Origin: Inquilinus sp042743185
GTDB taxonomy: Bacteria; Pseudomonadota; Alphaproteobacteria; DSM-16000; Inquilinaceae
Length of the DNA: 64,000 bases
Direction of reading: 5' to 3'
Assembly: GCF_042743185.1 (NCBI RefSeq)
Contig: NZ_JBHYMS010000012.1
Coordinates: 84,464-148,463, forward strand
The notes below the pieces were generated by a model, which saw nothing but the letters and a program-made list of their open reading frames with translations, was not told the DNA's origin and ran no database searches. Shown here piece after piece: positions 43,544-51,061 of this stretch. Every line of letters begins with the position of its first letter. Position 1 is the stretch's first letter. The translations under genes and the position numbers were made by a program.

Positions 43544-44743
43544 CTACCCCCTCACCACCACCGGCACCCGGGTCGCCGGCGGGGTGTTGCGGCTGCGCTG
43601 GCTGCGCACCACGCCGTCGATCACGGTCATGCCGACGCCCGGCAGGTCGCCCAGCTGCACGCTCTCCAGCAGTGAGGTGCCGGCGGAATGCTGGGCGGTG
43701 TCGAGGAAGACGAAATCGGCCGACCAGCCGGGCTCGATGATGCCGGCGTCGAGCTTGCGCATCCGCGCAGTGTTGCCGGTGGCGAAGCAGAAGGCGGTCT
43801 CGGCCGGCACCTCGCCGAGCGAGGACAGCATCGCCACCATGCGCAGGATGCCGAGCGGCTGGACGCCGGACCCGGCCGGCGCGTCGGTGCCCAGGATCAC
43901 GCGCTCCAGCTGCCCCATCTCCCGCGCCGTGCGCAGGGTGAACAGCGCCGCCCGCTCATTGCCGTTGTGCACCAGCTCCAGCCCGCGCCGGCAGCCCTCG
44001 CAGATGCAGCGGATCTGGCCGTCCGGCAGGGCGGTGTGGCCGCCATTGATGTGGCCGACCACGTCGGCATCGGTCTCCAGCACCACATCCTTGTCGATCA
44101 GGCCGGAGCCGGGGATCGACGGGCCGCCGGTGTGGATTGTGCTCTGGATCCCGTATTTGCGGGCCCATTCCACCATGCGGTGGGCGGTCGGCCCGTCCTT
44201 GACCCCGCCGAGCCCGATCTCGCCGAGCAGGGTGACGCCGGCAGCGGCCAAGTCCTTGAAGTCCTGCTCCTCCATCTCCTTCTCGATCACCGGCGCGCCG
44301 GCATGGATCTTCACGCCGGAGGGGCGGAAGGCGGAGAAGCTGCGCTGCGCCGTGACCGCCAGGGCCTTCAGCCCGACCACGTCGCGCGGCCGGCCGGGCA
44401 GATGCACCTCGCCGGCCGAGATCATGGTGGTGACGCCGCCATGCAGGCTGCTGTCGATCCAGCCGATCTGGTTCTGCCGCGGCGTCCAGTCGCCGATCAC
44501 CGGATGGACATGGCTGTCGATCAGCCCGGGCGCCAGCGTCGTGCCGTGGGCGTCGATCAGGGTGGTGGCGCCTTCGGTGTCGACATCCTTCTCGCGTCCG
44601 ACCGCGGTGATGCGGCCGTCGACCGCGACCACGGTGTCGGCGTCGAGGATCGGCGCCTCCAGCTTGCCGCTGAGCAGCAGCCCGATGTTGCGGATCACCA
44701 GCTTGGCCGGACCGGCCGGCTTCTGCGGCTCGTCATGCGCCAT
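43544..44743 (-). CDS. Enamidase-like amidohydrolase
   Basis: This 399-residue enzyme of the amidohydrolase superfamily most resembles enamidase (Ena) of nicotinate fermentation, which hydrolyses 6-oxo-1,4,5,6-tetrahydronicotinate to 2-formylglutarate and ammonia. Metal ligands visible: H78 and H80 (DSHVHP), a bridging acid or E175 (LLGEIGLGG), H204 (STIHTGG), H231 or H236, and D287 (GTDAPAG). The ATG at 44743 is used because the extension to 44839 crosses the promoter and operator. Its promoter carries the same TTnGTATACnAA site as the 28069 operon, which ties it to the reductase-like enzyme even though two RTX genes and the MarR gene lie between. Confidence 0.82.
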   Translation of the reverse strand: MAHDEPQKPAGPAKLVIRNIGLLLSGKLEAPILDADTVVAVDGRITAVGREKDVDTEGATTLIDAHGTTLAPGLIDSHVHPVIGDWTPRQNQIGWIDSSLHGGVTTMISAGEVHLPGRPRDVVGLKALAVTAQRSFSAFRPSGVKIHAGAPVIEKEMEEQDFKDLAAAGVTLLGEIGLGGVKDGPTAHRMVEWARKYGIQSTIHTGGPSIPGSGLIDKDVVLETDADVVGHINGGHTALPDGQIRCICEGCRRGLELVHNGNERAALFTLRTAREMGQLERVILGTDAPAGSGVQPLGILRMVAMLSSLGEVPAETAFCFATGNTARMRKLDAGIIEPGWSADFVFLDTAQHSAGTSLLESVQLGDLPGVGMTVIDGVVRSQRSRNTPPATRVPVVVRG

Positions 44744-44828
44744 GAGGATTTTCCTTCGTCGCTGCCCCGCTGCCGGGGCGCCTCTCCTGTCGCGAACGAT
44801 TGACAGCGCAATCCGTTCGCATTTATTG

Positions 44829-44871
44829 TTAGTATACAAACAAATTATGCCGCAGCAAGGCCGCCTTGCAA
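44829..44871 (-). promoter_or_regulatory. Promoter and GTATAC operator of the enamidase-like gene
   Basis: On the minus strand TTGCAA (44871-44866), a 16-bp spacer and CATAAT (44849-44844) make a good sigma-70 promoter. Directly downstream lies the 18-bp near-palindrome TTGTTAGTATACAAACAA (44826-44843) with core TTAGTATACAAA at 44829-44840. The layout equals that at 27967-28009. Confidence 0.75.
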
Positions 44872-44963
44872 ATTTCGCCGGAAGAATCTACACGCATCGG
44901 CTCGACACCGGCGAGGCTATTTCCCACATTCTGCGCGTGGTCGCGAGCGAAGGGTGACGAGGC

Positions 44964-45737
44964 ATGAGCAACTTCAATGAGGAGCGCGTTCTGAGCGTCC
45001 ATCACTGGACCGACACGCTCTTCAGCTTCAAGACGACCCGCAACCCGACGTTCCGGTTCAAGAACGGCCAGTTCACGATGATCGGGATTCCGGTCGACGG
45101 CAAGCCGCTGCTGCGCGCCTACAGCGTCGTCAGCCCGAACTACGAGGACGGGCTCGAGTTCTTCTCGATCAAGGTGCAGAACGGGCCGCTGACCTCGCGC
45201 CTGCAGCATCTGAAGGAAGGCGATCCCGTCATCGTCGGCCGCAAGGCCACGGGGACGCTGGTGCTCGACAACCTCAAGCCCGGCCGCAACCTGTACCTGC
45301 TGGGCACCGGCACCGGCCTGGCGCCGTTCCTGAGCCTGATCCGCGACCCCGAGACCTATGAGCGGTTCGAGAAGGTCGTGCTGCTGCATGGCTGCCGCCA
45401 GATCGCCGAGCTGGCCTATGGCGAGCTGATCACGCAGGAGCTGCCGCAGGACGAGTTCCTGGGCGAGGAGATCCGCGGCAAGCTGATCTACTACCCGACC
45501 GTGACGCGCGAGCCGTTCCGCAACCGCGGCCGGATCACCGACCTGATCACGTCGAACAAGCTGTTCGAGGATATCGGCCTGCCGCCGCTGTCGGTCGAGC
45601 ACGACCGGGTCATGCTGTGCGGCAGCCCGCTGATGCTGGCCGACCTCAAGGTGATCCTGGAGGAGCGCGGTTTCGTCGAGGGCAACCACGGCGAGCCCGG
45701 CGACTATGTCATCGAGAAGGCCTTCGTCGAGAAGTAG
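44964..45737 (+). CDS. fpr: Ferredoxin-NADP reductase
   Basis: This 257-residue flavoenzyme of the bacterial Fpr type exchanges electrons between NADPH and ferredoxin or flavodoxin. FAD-binding motif RAYSVVSPNYED lies at about 52-63, the pyrophosphate/NADP loop GTGTGLAPFLSLIRDP at about 112-127, and the C-terminus is short (EKAFVEK), as in the Azotobacter/Rhodobacter subclass. Fpr is usually a housekeeping or oxidative-stress gene. Here it is divergent from the enamidase-like gene, and an Hnr-type reductase needs reduced ferredoxin, so a link to the N-heterocycle pathway is conceivable. A strong terminator follows. Confidence 0.92.
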   Translation: MSNFNEERVLSVHHWTDTLFSFKTTRNPTFRFKNGQFTMIGIPVDGKPLLRAYSVVSPNYEDGLEFFSIKVQNGPLTSRLQHLKEGDPVIVGRKATGTLVLDNLKPGRNLYLLGTGTGLAPFLSLIRDPETYERFEKVVLLHGCRQIAELAYGELITQELPQDEFLGEEIRGKLIYYPTVTREPFRNRGRITDLITSNKLFEDIGLPPLSVEHDRVMLCGSPLMLADLKVILEERGFVEGNHGEPGDYVIEKAFVEK

Positions 45738-45760
45738 CGCGGCACCGCCGCCGAAGAACC

Positions 45761-45795
45761 AAGGCCGCCGGAGCGATCCGGCGGCCTTTTTCGTT
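45761..45795 (+). terminator. Rho-independent terminator after fpr
   Basis: AAGGCCGCCGGA (45761-45772) pairs perfectly with TCCGGCGGCCTT (45777-45788) around a GCGA loop, followed by TTTTT and CGTTCTT. This is the clearest terminator in the window. Confidence 0.92.
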
Positions 45796-45800
45796 CTTCC

Positions 45801-45881
45801 GTAGGTTGGGTTCGCGACGGCGAACCCAACATGGTGCCACCGGAACGGGTGTTGGGTTCGCATTCGCGAACCCAACCTACG
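45801..45881. repeat. Dispersed double-hairpin repeat, copy 3 of 4
   Basis: This 81-bp copy starts GTAGGTTGGGTTCGC and ends GCGAACCCAACCTACG, with both inner hairpins intact. It lies 6 bp after the fpr terminator and 139 bp before hppD, so unlike copies 1 and 4 it does not touch a coding end. Confidence 0.9.
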
Positions 45882-46020
45882 CTGCGCTGACTTATGGCGC
45901 TGTTAGCGTCATCCACGCGCGAAACGCGCATCGACGACCTTAGCCGCCCCTCGTTTCGCACGGAACGACCGTACCCTCCCTGCTATCATTCTTCCTGGAC
46001 CGCCACGCCAGGAGAGCAGC

Positions 46021-47145
46021 ATGGGCCCCTATCCGCACGACGCCCCGCCGGCCGAGATCACCGAGTCCAACCCGATGGGCACGGACGGGTTCGAGTTCGT
46101 CGAATACGCCTCGGCCGAGCCGGAAAAGCTGGGGGCCCTGTTCGAGACCATGGGCTTCGTGCCGGTGGCGCGGCACAAGTCGAAGCGGGTGACGCTGTAC
46201 CGCCAGGGCGACATCAACTTCATCGTCAATGCCGAGCCGGACAGCTTCGCCAGCGACTTCGCCCGCAGGCACGGGCCCTGCGCCTGCGCCATGGCCTTCC
46301 GCGTCGCCGATGCCGACCACGCCTTCAAGCGCGCCGTGTCGCTGGGCGCCAAGCCGGTCGAGACCCGGGTGAATGCGGGCGAGCTGTGTATCCCGGCGAT
46401 CGAGGGCATCGGCGGCTCGCTGCTCTACCTCGTCGACCGCTACGGCGCGAAGGGGTCGATCTACGAGGTCGATTTCGACTGGATCGGCGAGGCCGAGCCG
46501 CACCCCGAGCCTGCGGGCCTCTACTATGTCGACCACCTGACCCACAACGTGCATCGCGGCCAGATGGATGTCTGGGTCGGCTTCTACAGCCGCCTCTTCA
46601 ACTTCCGCCAGATCCGCTACTTCGACATCAGCGGCAAGCTGACCGGGCTCTATTCCCGCGCCCTGACCAGCCCGGACGGCAAGATCCGCATCCCGATCAA
46701 CGAGAGCGCGGACGAGAAGAGCCAGATCGAAGAGTATCTGCGCGCTTACAAAGGGGAGGGCATCCAGCACGTGGCGCTGGGCAGCCGCGACATCTACGCT
46801 TCGGTCAGCCGGCTGGACCGCAACGGCCTGGCCTTCATGCCGGCCCCGCCCGACACCTACTACGAGAAGATCGACGGCCGCCTGCCGAAGCATGGCGAGC
46901 CGGTCGAGAGGCTGCGCGAGCTCGGCCTGCTGATCGACGGCGAGGGCGTGGTCGAGGGCGCGCACACCAAGGTGCTGCTGCAGATCTTCTCGCAGACCGT
47001 GATCGGCCCGATCTTCTTCGAGTTCATCCAGCGCAAGGGCGATGACGGCTTCGGCGAGGGCAATTTCCGCGCCCTGTTCGAGAGCATCGAGGAGGACCAG
47101 ATCCGGCGTGGCGTGCTGTCGGCCGACGACCACCAGGCAGCGTGA
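46021..47145 (+). CDS. hppD: 4-Hydroxyphenylpyruvate dioxygenase
   Basis: This Fe(II) enzyme converts 4-hydroxyphenylpyruvate to homogentisate in tyrosine breakdown. The 374-residue length is typical. It consists of two VOC domains; the iron site in the second is built from the histidine in YYVDHLTHNVH, the histidine in IQHVALGSRD and the glutamate in IFFEFIQRKG near the C-terminus. GNFRALFESIEEDQIRRG is the normal C-terminal helix. CAGGAG lies 6 nt before the ATG. The stop overlaps the GTG of a Rieske-type gene whose frame is broken. Homogentisate dioxygenase and fumarylacetoacetase are not in the window. Confidence 0.95.
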   Translation: MGPYPHDAPPAEITESNPMGTDGFEFVEYASAEPEKLGALFETMGFVPVARHKSKRVTLYRQGDINFIVNAEPDSFASDFARRHGPCACAMAFRVADADHAFKRAVSLGAKPVETRVNAGELCIPAIEGIGGSLLYLVDRYGAKGSIYEVDFDWIGEAEPHPEPAGLYYVDHLTHNVHRGQMDVWVGFYSRLFNFRQIRYFDISGKLTGLYSRALTSPDGKIRIPINESADEKSQIEEYLRAYKGEGIQHVALGSRDIYASVSRLDRNGLAFMPAPPDTYYEKIDGRLPKHGEPVERLRELGLLIDGEGVVEGAHTKVLLQIFSQTVIGPIFFEFIQRKGDDGFGEGNFRALFESIEEDQIRRGVLSADDHQAA

Positions 47146-47538
47146 CCGGCAACCCGTTCGCACCGCCGGACGAGGGGCCGGCCTGGCGCCGGCGTCCTCA
47201 TCCCCGGCGCCGGGCACGGCGCTGGGCGGCTCGACGAGATCGAGGATCCGGGCGTCCGCCCCCTCGCCTTCGGCACCGGCCGCCGCGTGTTCGCCATGCT
47301 GCTGGTCCGCCGCGGCGGCACGGTGCGGGCGTTCCTGGACGCCTGCCCGCACGCCTTCCTGCCGCTGACCTGGCGCGGCGGCAGCGTGCTGAGCGCGGAC
47401 GGGCAGCGCCTCGTCTGCTCCAACCACTTCGCCGAATTCGATGCCGGGGACGGCAGCCCCGTCTCCGGCCCGGCCGATTGCGGGCTCGACGCGATTCCGG
47501 TGCGGGTGGAGGCCGACGGCACGATCGTCATGGGCTAG
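47142..47538 (+). CDS. Rieske 2Fe-2S domain protein with an apparent frameshift
   Basis: A Rieske domain is clear in the later frame: CPHAFLPLTW and CSNHFAEFD give the C-x-H ... C-x2-H cluster ligands. The likely N-terminus VTGNPFAPPDEGPAWRR starts at a GTG (47142) coupled to the hppD stop, but it is in another frame. The conserved run RLDEIEDPGVRPLAFGTGRR lies in the Rieske frame upstream of that frame's first GTG (47287), and no ATG, GTG or TTG precedes it after the stop at 47143. A one-base shift somewhere around 47185-47230 would join the parts. It may be a pseudogene, a sequencing error or a programmed shift. Its position after hppD suggests a role in aromatic catabolism. Confidence 0.6.
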
Positions 47539-47574
47539 GATCGCCGAGACTCCGCGCGACCGAGAGACGAGCCC

Positions 47575-48156
47575 ATGAGCAGCCCCTTTCCCGAACTGTA
47601 TCTCGTCCGGCACGGCGAGACGGAATGGAGCCGGTCCGGCAGGCACACCGGCCGCACCGACATCCCGCTGACCGAAGCGGGCGAGGCGGCGGCGCGCGGG
47701 CTTGCCGAACGGCTGCGGGGGCCGTCCTTCGCGGCGGTCTGGTCGAGCCCGTCGCTGCGGGCCCGGACCACCTGCGCGCTCGCCGGCTTCGGTGACGGCG
47801 CCGTGATCAAGGACGAGCTGGCTGAGTGGGACTACGGCGCCTATGAGGGCGTCACGACCAAGCAGATCCTGGCCGAACGCCCCGGCTGGCAGCTGTTCCG
47901 GGACGGCTGCCCCGGGGGCGAGGACGCGGCGCAGGTCGGCGCCCGGGCGGATGCCGTGGTCGGCCGGTTCCGGCAGGCGGCCGGCACGGTCCTGGTGTTC
48001 TCGAGCTCCCATTTCCTCCGGGTCCTGGCGGCGCGCTGGATCGGCCTGCCGCCGCAGGAGGGATCGCGCTTCGTGCTGGACACCGCCAGCATCAGCGTCC
48101 TGGGCTACGAGCACGACCTCACCGAACCGGTCGTCCGGCGCTGGAACCAGAGATAG
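47575..48156 (+). CDS. Histidine phosphatase family protein
   Basis: This 193-residue protein of the phosphoglycerate-mutase-like superfamily has catalytic RHGETEWS at about 12-19, with the phosphorylated histidine at 13. Then come GRHTGRTDIPLTEAGEAAA, the SSPSLRARTT arginine region, the WDYGAYEG acid and the second histidine in FSSSHFLRVLAARW. Members hydrolyse small phosphates such as fructose bisphosphates, alpha-ribazole phosphate or other sugar phosphates; this one cannot be assigned. It follows the broken Rieske gene and ends before a LacI regulator. No cobalamin gene is near. Confidence 0.88.
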   Translation: MSSPFPELYLVRHGETEWSRSGRHTGRTDIPLTEAGEAAARGLAERLRGPSFAAVWSSPSLRARTTCALAGFGDGAVIKDELAEWDYGAYEGVTTKQILAERPGWQLFRDGCPGGEDAAQVGARADAVVGRFRQAAGTVLVFSSSHFLRVLAARWIGLPPQEGSRFVLDTASISVLGYEHDLTEPVVRRWNQR

Positions 48157-48196
48157 CCGCGGCTGGCGTCATCCGGCCCGGAACGACCTCATCCCG

Positions 48197-48248
48197 TTGA
48201 CGGCTCGTTTTCCGGCCTGAATGATGGATTCGGATGGATCTTCATCCG
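48197..48248 (+). promoter_or_regulatory. Promoter and possible operator of the LacI regulator gene
   Basis: TTGACG (48197-48202), a 17-bp spacer and AATGAT (48220-48225) fit a sigma-70 promoter. CGGATG-N6-CATCCG (48231-48248) is an inverted repeat over the expected start site and suits autoregulation. It also makes the upstream ATG at 48234 an unlikely translation start. Confidence 0.5.
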
Positions 48249-48263
48249 GAGACGAGGGAGGCC

Positions 48264-49337
48264 ATGCTGGCGGAGGCTCCTGCTTCGCAAGACGACGCCC
48301 GCCGTCGCGTGACGCTCGCCGACGTGGCCGCGGCCGCGGGGGTCGGCGTGGCGACCGTGGACCGCGTCCTGAATGGGCGGCGGCCGGTTCGCGAGGCCAC
48401 CGCGGAACGGGTCCTGACGGCCGCGGAGCGCATCGGCTATCACGGCGCGGGCATCATCAAGCAGCGCCTGCTGGCCGCGGCCCAGCCCCGCCGGCGCTTC
48501 GGCTTCCTGCTCCAGAAAAGCCGCGACGCCTTCTATCAGGCGATCGGCGCCTCGGTTGTCCGCGCCACGGCCGCCGCCCGGCAGATCCGCGGCGAGGCGG
48601 CGGTGATCCATGTCGACGAGCTGGCGCCCGTGCGGATCGCGGACGAGCTGGTCCGCCTGGGCGGCCGCTGCGACGCCGTGGCCTGCGTCGCGGTCGACCA
48701 TCCGCATGTGACCAGGGCCGTCGCCGAGCTGGCGGGCCGCGGCGTGCCGGTGTTCACGCTGCTCTCCGACCTGTCGGCGCCGGATCGCGCGGGATATGTC
48801 GGCCTCGACAGCCGGAAGGTCGGGCGGACAGGCGCCTGGCTGATCGCGCGGACGGCCGGGCGGCCGGGACAGGTCGCGGTCTTCGTGGGCAGCCATCGCT
48901 ATCTGGGCCAGGAGATGTGCGAGATCGGCTTCCGGTCGTATTTCCGCGAGCACGGCCGCGGCTTCGAGCTGCTGGAGACCGCGATCAATCTCGACGACCC
49001 CGCGGTCGCCCACGCCTTCACCCTGGAGCTGCTGCAGCGCCATCCCGACCTTGTCGGCATCTACGACGCGGGCGGCGGGCGCGAGGGCATCATCCGCGCC
49101 CTGCGCGAGGAGAACCGCAAAGGCCTCGCCGTCGTCTGCAACGAGCTCACGGACGCCACCCGGGCCGCGCTCATCGACGGGTTCGTGAGCACCGTCATCG
49201 CGCTGCCCGTCGACGAGTTCTGCTCCGCCGTCGTGGCCGAAATGATCGAGGCCACCTCGGACGGGCCGCCGGCCGGGCTGCGCCATCGCGTGCTGCCGTT
49301 CCGGATCTATGTCTCGGAGAATGTCGACCCGGCCTGA
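48264..49337 (+). CDS. LacI family transcriptional regulator
   Basis: This regulator has 357 residues from ATG 48264, which has GAGGGAGG close upstream; an ATG at 48234 is also in frame. The LacI helix-turn-helix is VTLADVAAAAGVGVATVDRVLNGRRPVREAT in outline, with the hinge-preceding VLTAAERIGYH. The following domain is of the periplasmic-sugar-binding type (VFTLLSDLSAPDRAGYVGLDS, VGSHRYLGQEMCEIGF). Proteins of this sort respond to sugars or cyclitols. No sugar genes flank it, so its targets lie elsewhere; the LacI-type site at 4395-4408 is one untested candidate. The stop overlaps a structured repeat element that begins at 49336. Confidence 0.88.
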   Translation: MLAEAPASQDDARRRVTLADVAAAAGVGVATVDRVLNGRRPVREATAERVLTAAERIGYHGAGIIKQRLLAAAQPRRRFGFLLQKSRDAFYQAIGASVVRATAAARQIRGEAAVIHVDELAPVRIADELVRLGGRCDAVACVAVDHPHVTRAVAELAGRGVPVFTLLSDLSAPDRAGYVGLDSRKVGRTGAWLIARTAGRPGQVAVFVGSHRYLGQEMCEIGFRSYFREHGRGFELLETAINLDDPAVAHAFTLELLQRHPDLVGIYDAGGGREGIIRALREENRKGLAVVCNELTDATRAALIDGFVSTVIALPVDEFCSAVVAEMIEATSDGPPAGLRHRVLPFRIYVSENVDPA

Positions 49338-49477
49338 GACCGTTTGGAAACGCTACTGGTGCGGCCGTCTGACGGCGGTTTCTGCGCTTCCGGTGCTCAC
49401 GGACTCAAACGTCCGCTGCGCGCCGGTTCTCGAAACCACCGCCAGCGACTCACACCAGCGCATTTCCAAACGGTCTC
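49336..49477. repeat. Structured 142-bp element, copy B (core shared with 5567-5694)
   Basis: The outer stem is GAGACCGTTTGGAAA (49336-49350), a perfect match to TTTCCAAACGGTCTC (49463-49477). The inner core of about 100 bp is about 95% identical to copy A but the outer stems differ in sequence, and each is self-complementary. The first base falls in the LacI stop codon. The rest of the gap to 49628 holds the promoter region given below. Confidence 0.87.
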
Positions 49478-49533
49478 TGAGATCCACAAACGTCAAATCC
49501 ATCACCGCGGCCGATCGGCGGCTGATGGGATGG

Positions 49534-49584
49534 GATAGATTCTATCACCCCCCGATTGAGGTGGCCGCGGCCCCGGATTACGCT
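49534..49584 (+). promoter_or_regulatory. Possible promoter and dyad before the desaturase/oxygenase operon
   Basis: GATAG-ATT-CTATC (49534-49546) is a perfect 5-bp dyad. TTGAGG (49556-49561), a 17-bp spacer and TACGCT (49579-49584) give a weak sigma-70 promoter 45 bp before the ATG at 49629. The assignment is tentative. Confidence 0.35.
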
Positions 49585-49628
49585 TCTGCAAAACCCGCGG
49601 AGAAGCGGCGGCAGTGTAGGAGGGACCG

Positions 49629-50714
49629 ATGCCCGGGGAGATCGGCCGGAGGGATTACAGCCTGGTCGGGACGGAGGCGCGGCGCGCGGTCGAGGCCGGG
49701 CTGGCCGGCGCCGCCTGGTACACCAGCCCGATCCCGCGCAAGGAGATGAAGGAGCTGATGCGCCGGACGGACGGGCCGGCGATCCGCGACACGCTGATCT
49801 GGTTCGCGGCGCTCGCGATCACCGGCGGGTTCGGCGGCTTCTTCTGGGGCAGCTGGTGGGCCGTGCCGTTCTTCCTGTGCTACGGCGTGCTGTACGGCTC
49901 GGCCTCCGACAGCCGCTGGCACGAATGCGGCCACGGCACCGCCTTCAAGACGCGCTGGATGAACGACGCCGTCTACCACATCGCCTGCTTCATGATCCTG
50001 CGCGAGCCGACGGTCTGGCGCTGGAGCCACACCCGGCACCACACCGACACCATCATCGTCGGCCGCGACCCCGAGATCGCCGCGCCGCGCCCGCCCGACA
50101 TCCCGGGCATCCTCCTGAACATCTTCATGCTGAAGAGCAGCGCGGTCGCGATCCGCAAGCTGTTCGTGCACGCCGCCGGCCGGCTGACCGCGGAAGAGGA
50201 GACCTTCATCCCGGAGATGGAGCGCCGGAAGGTGTTCCTGGTCGCACGGATCTACCTCGTCCTCTTCGCCGCGGTGATCGCCGCCTGCCTGGCGCTGGGC
50301 AGCATCCTGCCGGCGATGTATGTCGGGCTGCCGACCCTCTATGGCGGCGGGATGACCCTGTTCTTCGGCCTGACCCAGCATGCCGGCCTGGCCGAGGACG
50401 TGCTGGACCACCGGCTGAACAGCCGCACCGTCCACATGAACCCGGTGTTCCGGTTCCTGTACTGGAACATGAACTATCATGTGGAGCACCACATGTTCCC
50501 GATGGTGCCCTACCACGCTCTGCCGAAGCTGCATGCGGCGATGAAGCATGACTGCCCGCCGCCCTATCCGAGCTGCTGGGCCGCCTATCGCGAGATCATC
50601 CCGACCCTGCTGCGGCAGATCCGAGACCCGCACCATCATGTCGTACGGCGGTTGCCCGCGGATGCGTCGCCCGGGCCGGCGATCGGGGTTGCCCAGGCCG
50701 CGCCCGCCGAATGA
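49629..50714 (+). CDS. Fatty-acid-desaturase-type membrane di-iron oxygenase (MocD-like)
   Basis: This 361-residue membrane protein has the three histidine boxes of membrane di-iron enzymes: HECGH (98-102), HTRHH (134-138) and HVEHH (284-288). Hydrophobic spans lie at about 56-90 and 205-250. It is followed by a Rieske ferredoxin and a ferredoxin reductase, the same order as mocD-mocE-mocF of rhizopine catabolism, where MocD is thought to hydroxylate or demethylate. So an oxygenase acting on a small substrate is more likely than lipid desaturation. Its substrate is unknown. GTAGGAGGGACCG precedes the ATG. Confidence 0.85.
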   Translation: MPGEIGRRDYSLVGTEARRAVEAGLAGAAWYTSPIPRKEMKELMRRTDGPAIRDTLIWFAALAITGGFGGFFWGSWWAVPFFLCYGVLYGSASDSRWHECGHGTAFKTRWMNDAVYHIACFMILREPTVWRWSHTRHHTDTIIVGRDPEIAAPRPPDIPGILLNIFMLKSSAVAIRKLFVHAAGRLTAEEETFIPEMERRKVFLVARIYLVLFAAVIAACLALGSILPAMYVGLPTLYGGGMTLFFGLTQHAGLAEDVLDHRLNSRTVHMNPVFRFLYWNMNYHVEHHMFPMVPYHALPKLHAAMKHDCPPPYPSCWAAYREIIPTLLRQIRDPHHHVVRRLPADASPGPAIGVAQAAPAE

Positions 50715-50740
50715 CCCGCATCGACGAGGGAGGAGAGAGC

Positions 50741-51058
50741 ATGGACGGCTGGATCGCGGCCTGCGCGGCGGACGAGATCGACGAGGAGGACGTGATCCGC
50801 TTCGACCATGGCGGCCGCACCTTCGCCATCTACCGCACCGAGGACGACCGCTACTTCGCCACCGACGGGCTGTGCACCCATGAGCAGGTGCATCTCGCCG
50901 ACGGGCTGGTGATGGGCACGATCATCGAATGTCCGAAGCACAACGGCCGCTTCGACTTCACCACCGGCGCGGCCAAGGGCGCGCCGGTCTGCATCGCCCT
51001 GCAGACCTATCCGGTGAAGGTCGAGGACGGACAGGTCTTCCTGCGGCTCGGGTCCTGA
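50741..51058 (+). CDS. MocE-family Rieske 2Fe-2S ferredoxin
   Basis: This 105-residue ferredoxin passes electrons from the reductase to the di-iron oxygenase. Cluster ligands: C45 and H47 (CTH), C64 and H67 (CPKH), in the order of Rieske-type ferredoxins such as MocE and the dioxygenase ferredoxins. I chose ATG 50741 because GGGAGGAGAG is just upstream and the length then matches MocE; an in-frame ATG at 50711 overlaps the previous stop (ATGA) and would add ten residues. The reductase gene starts 3 bp later. Confidence 0.92.
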   Translation: MDGWIAACAADEIDEEDVIRFDHGGRTFAIYRTEDDRYFATDGLCTHEQVHLADGLVMGTIIECPKHNGRFDFTTGAAKGAPVCIALQTYPVKVEDGQVFLRLGS

Positions 51059-51061
51059 CGG

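Noticed and set aside
44744..44839. Longer N-terminus for the enamidase-like protein
   Set aside because: The extension would cross the transcription start and the GTATAC operator and has no similarity to amidohydrolases.
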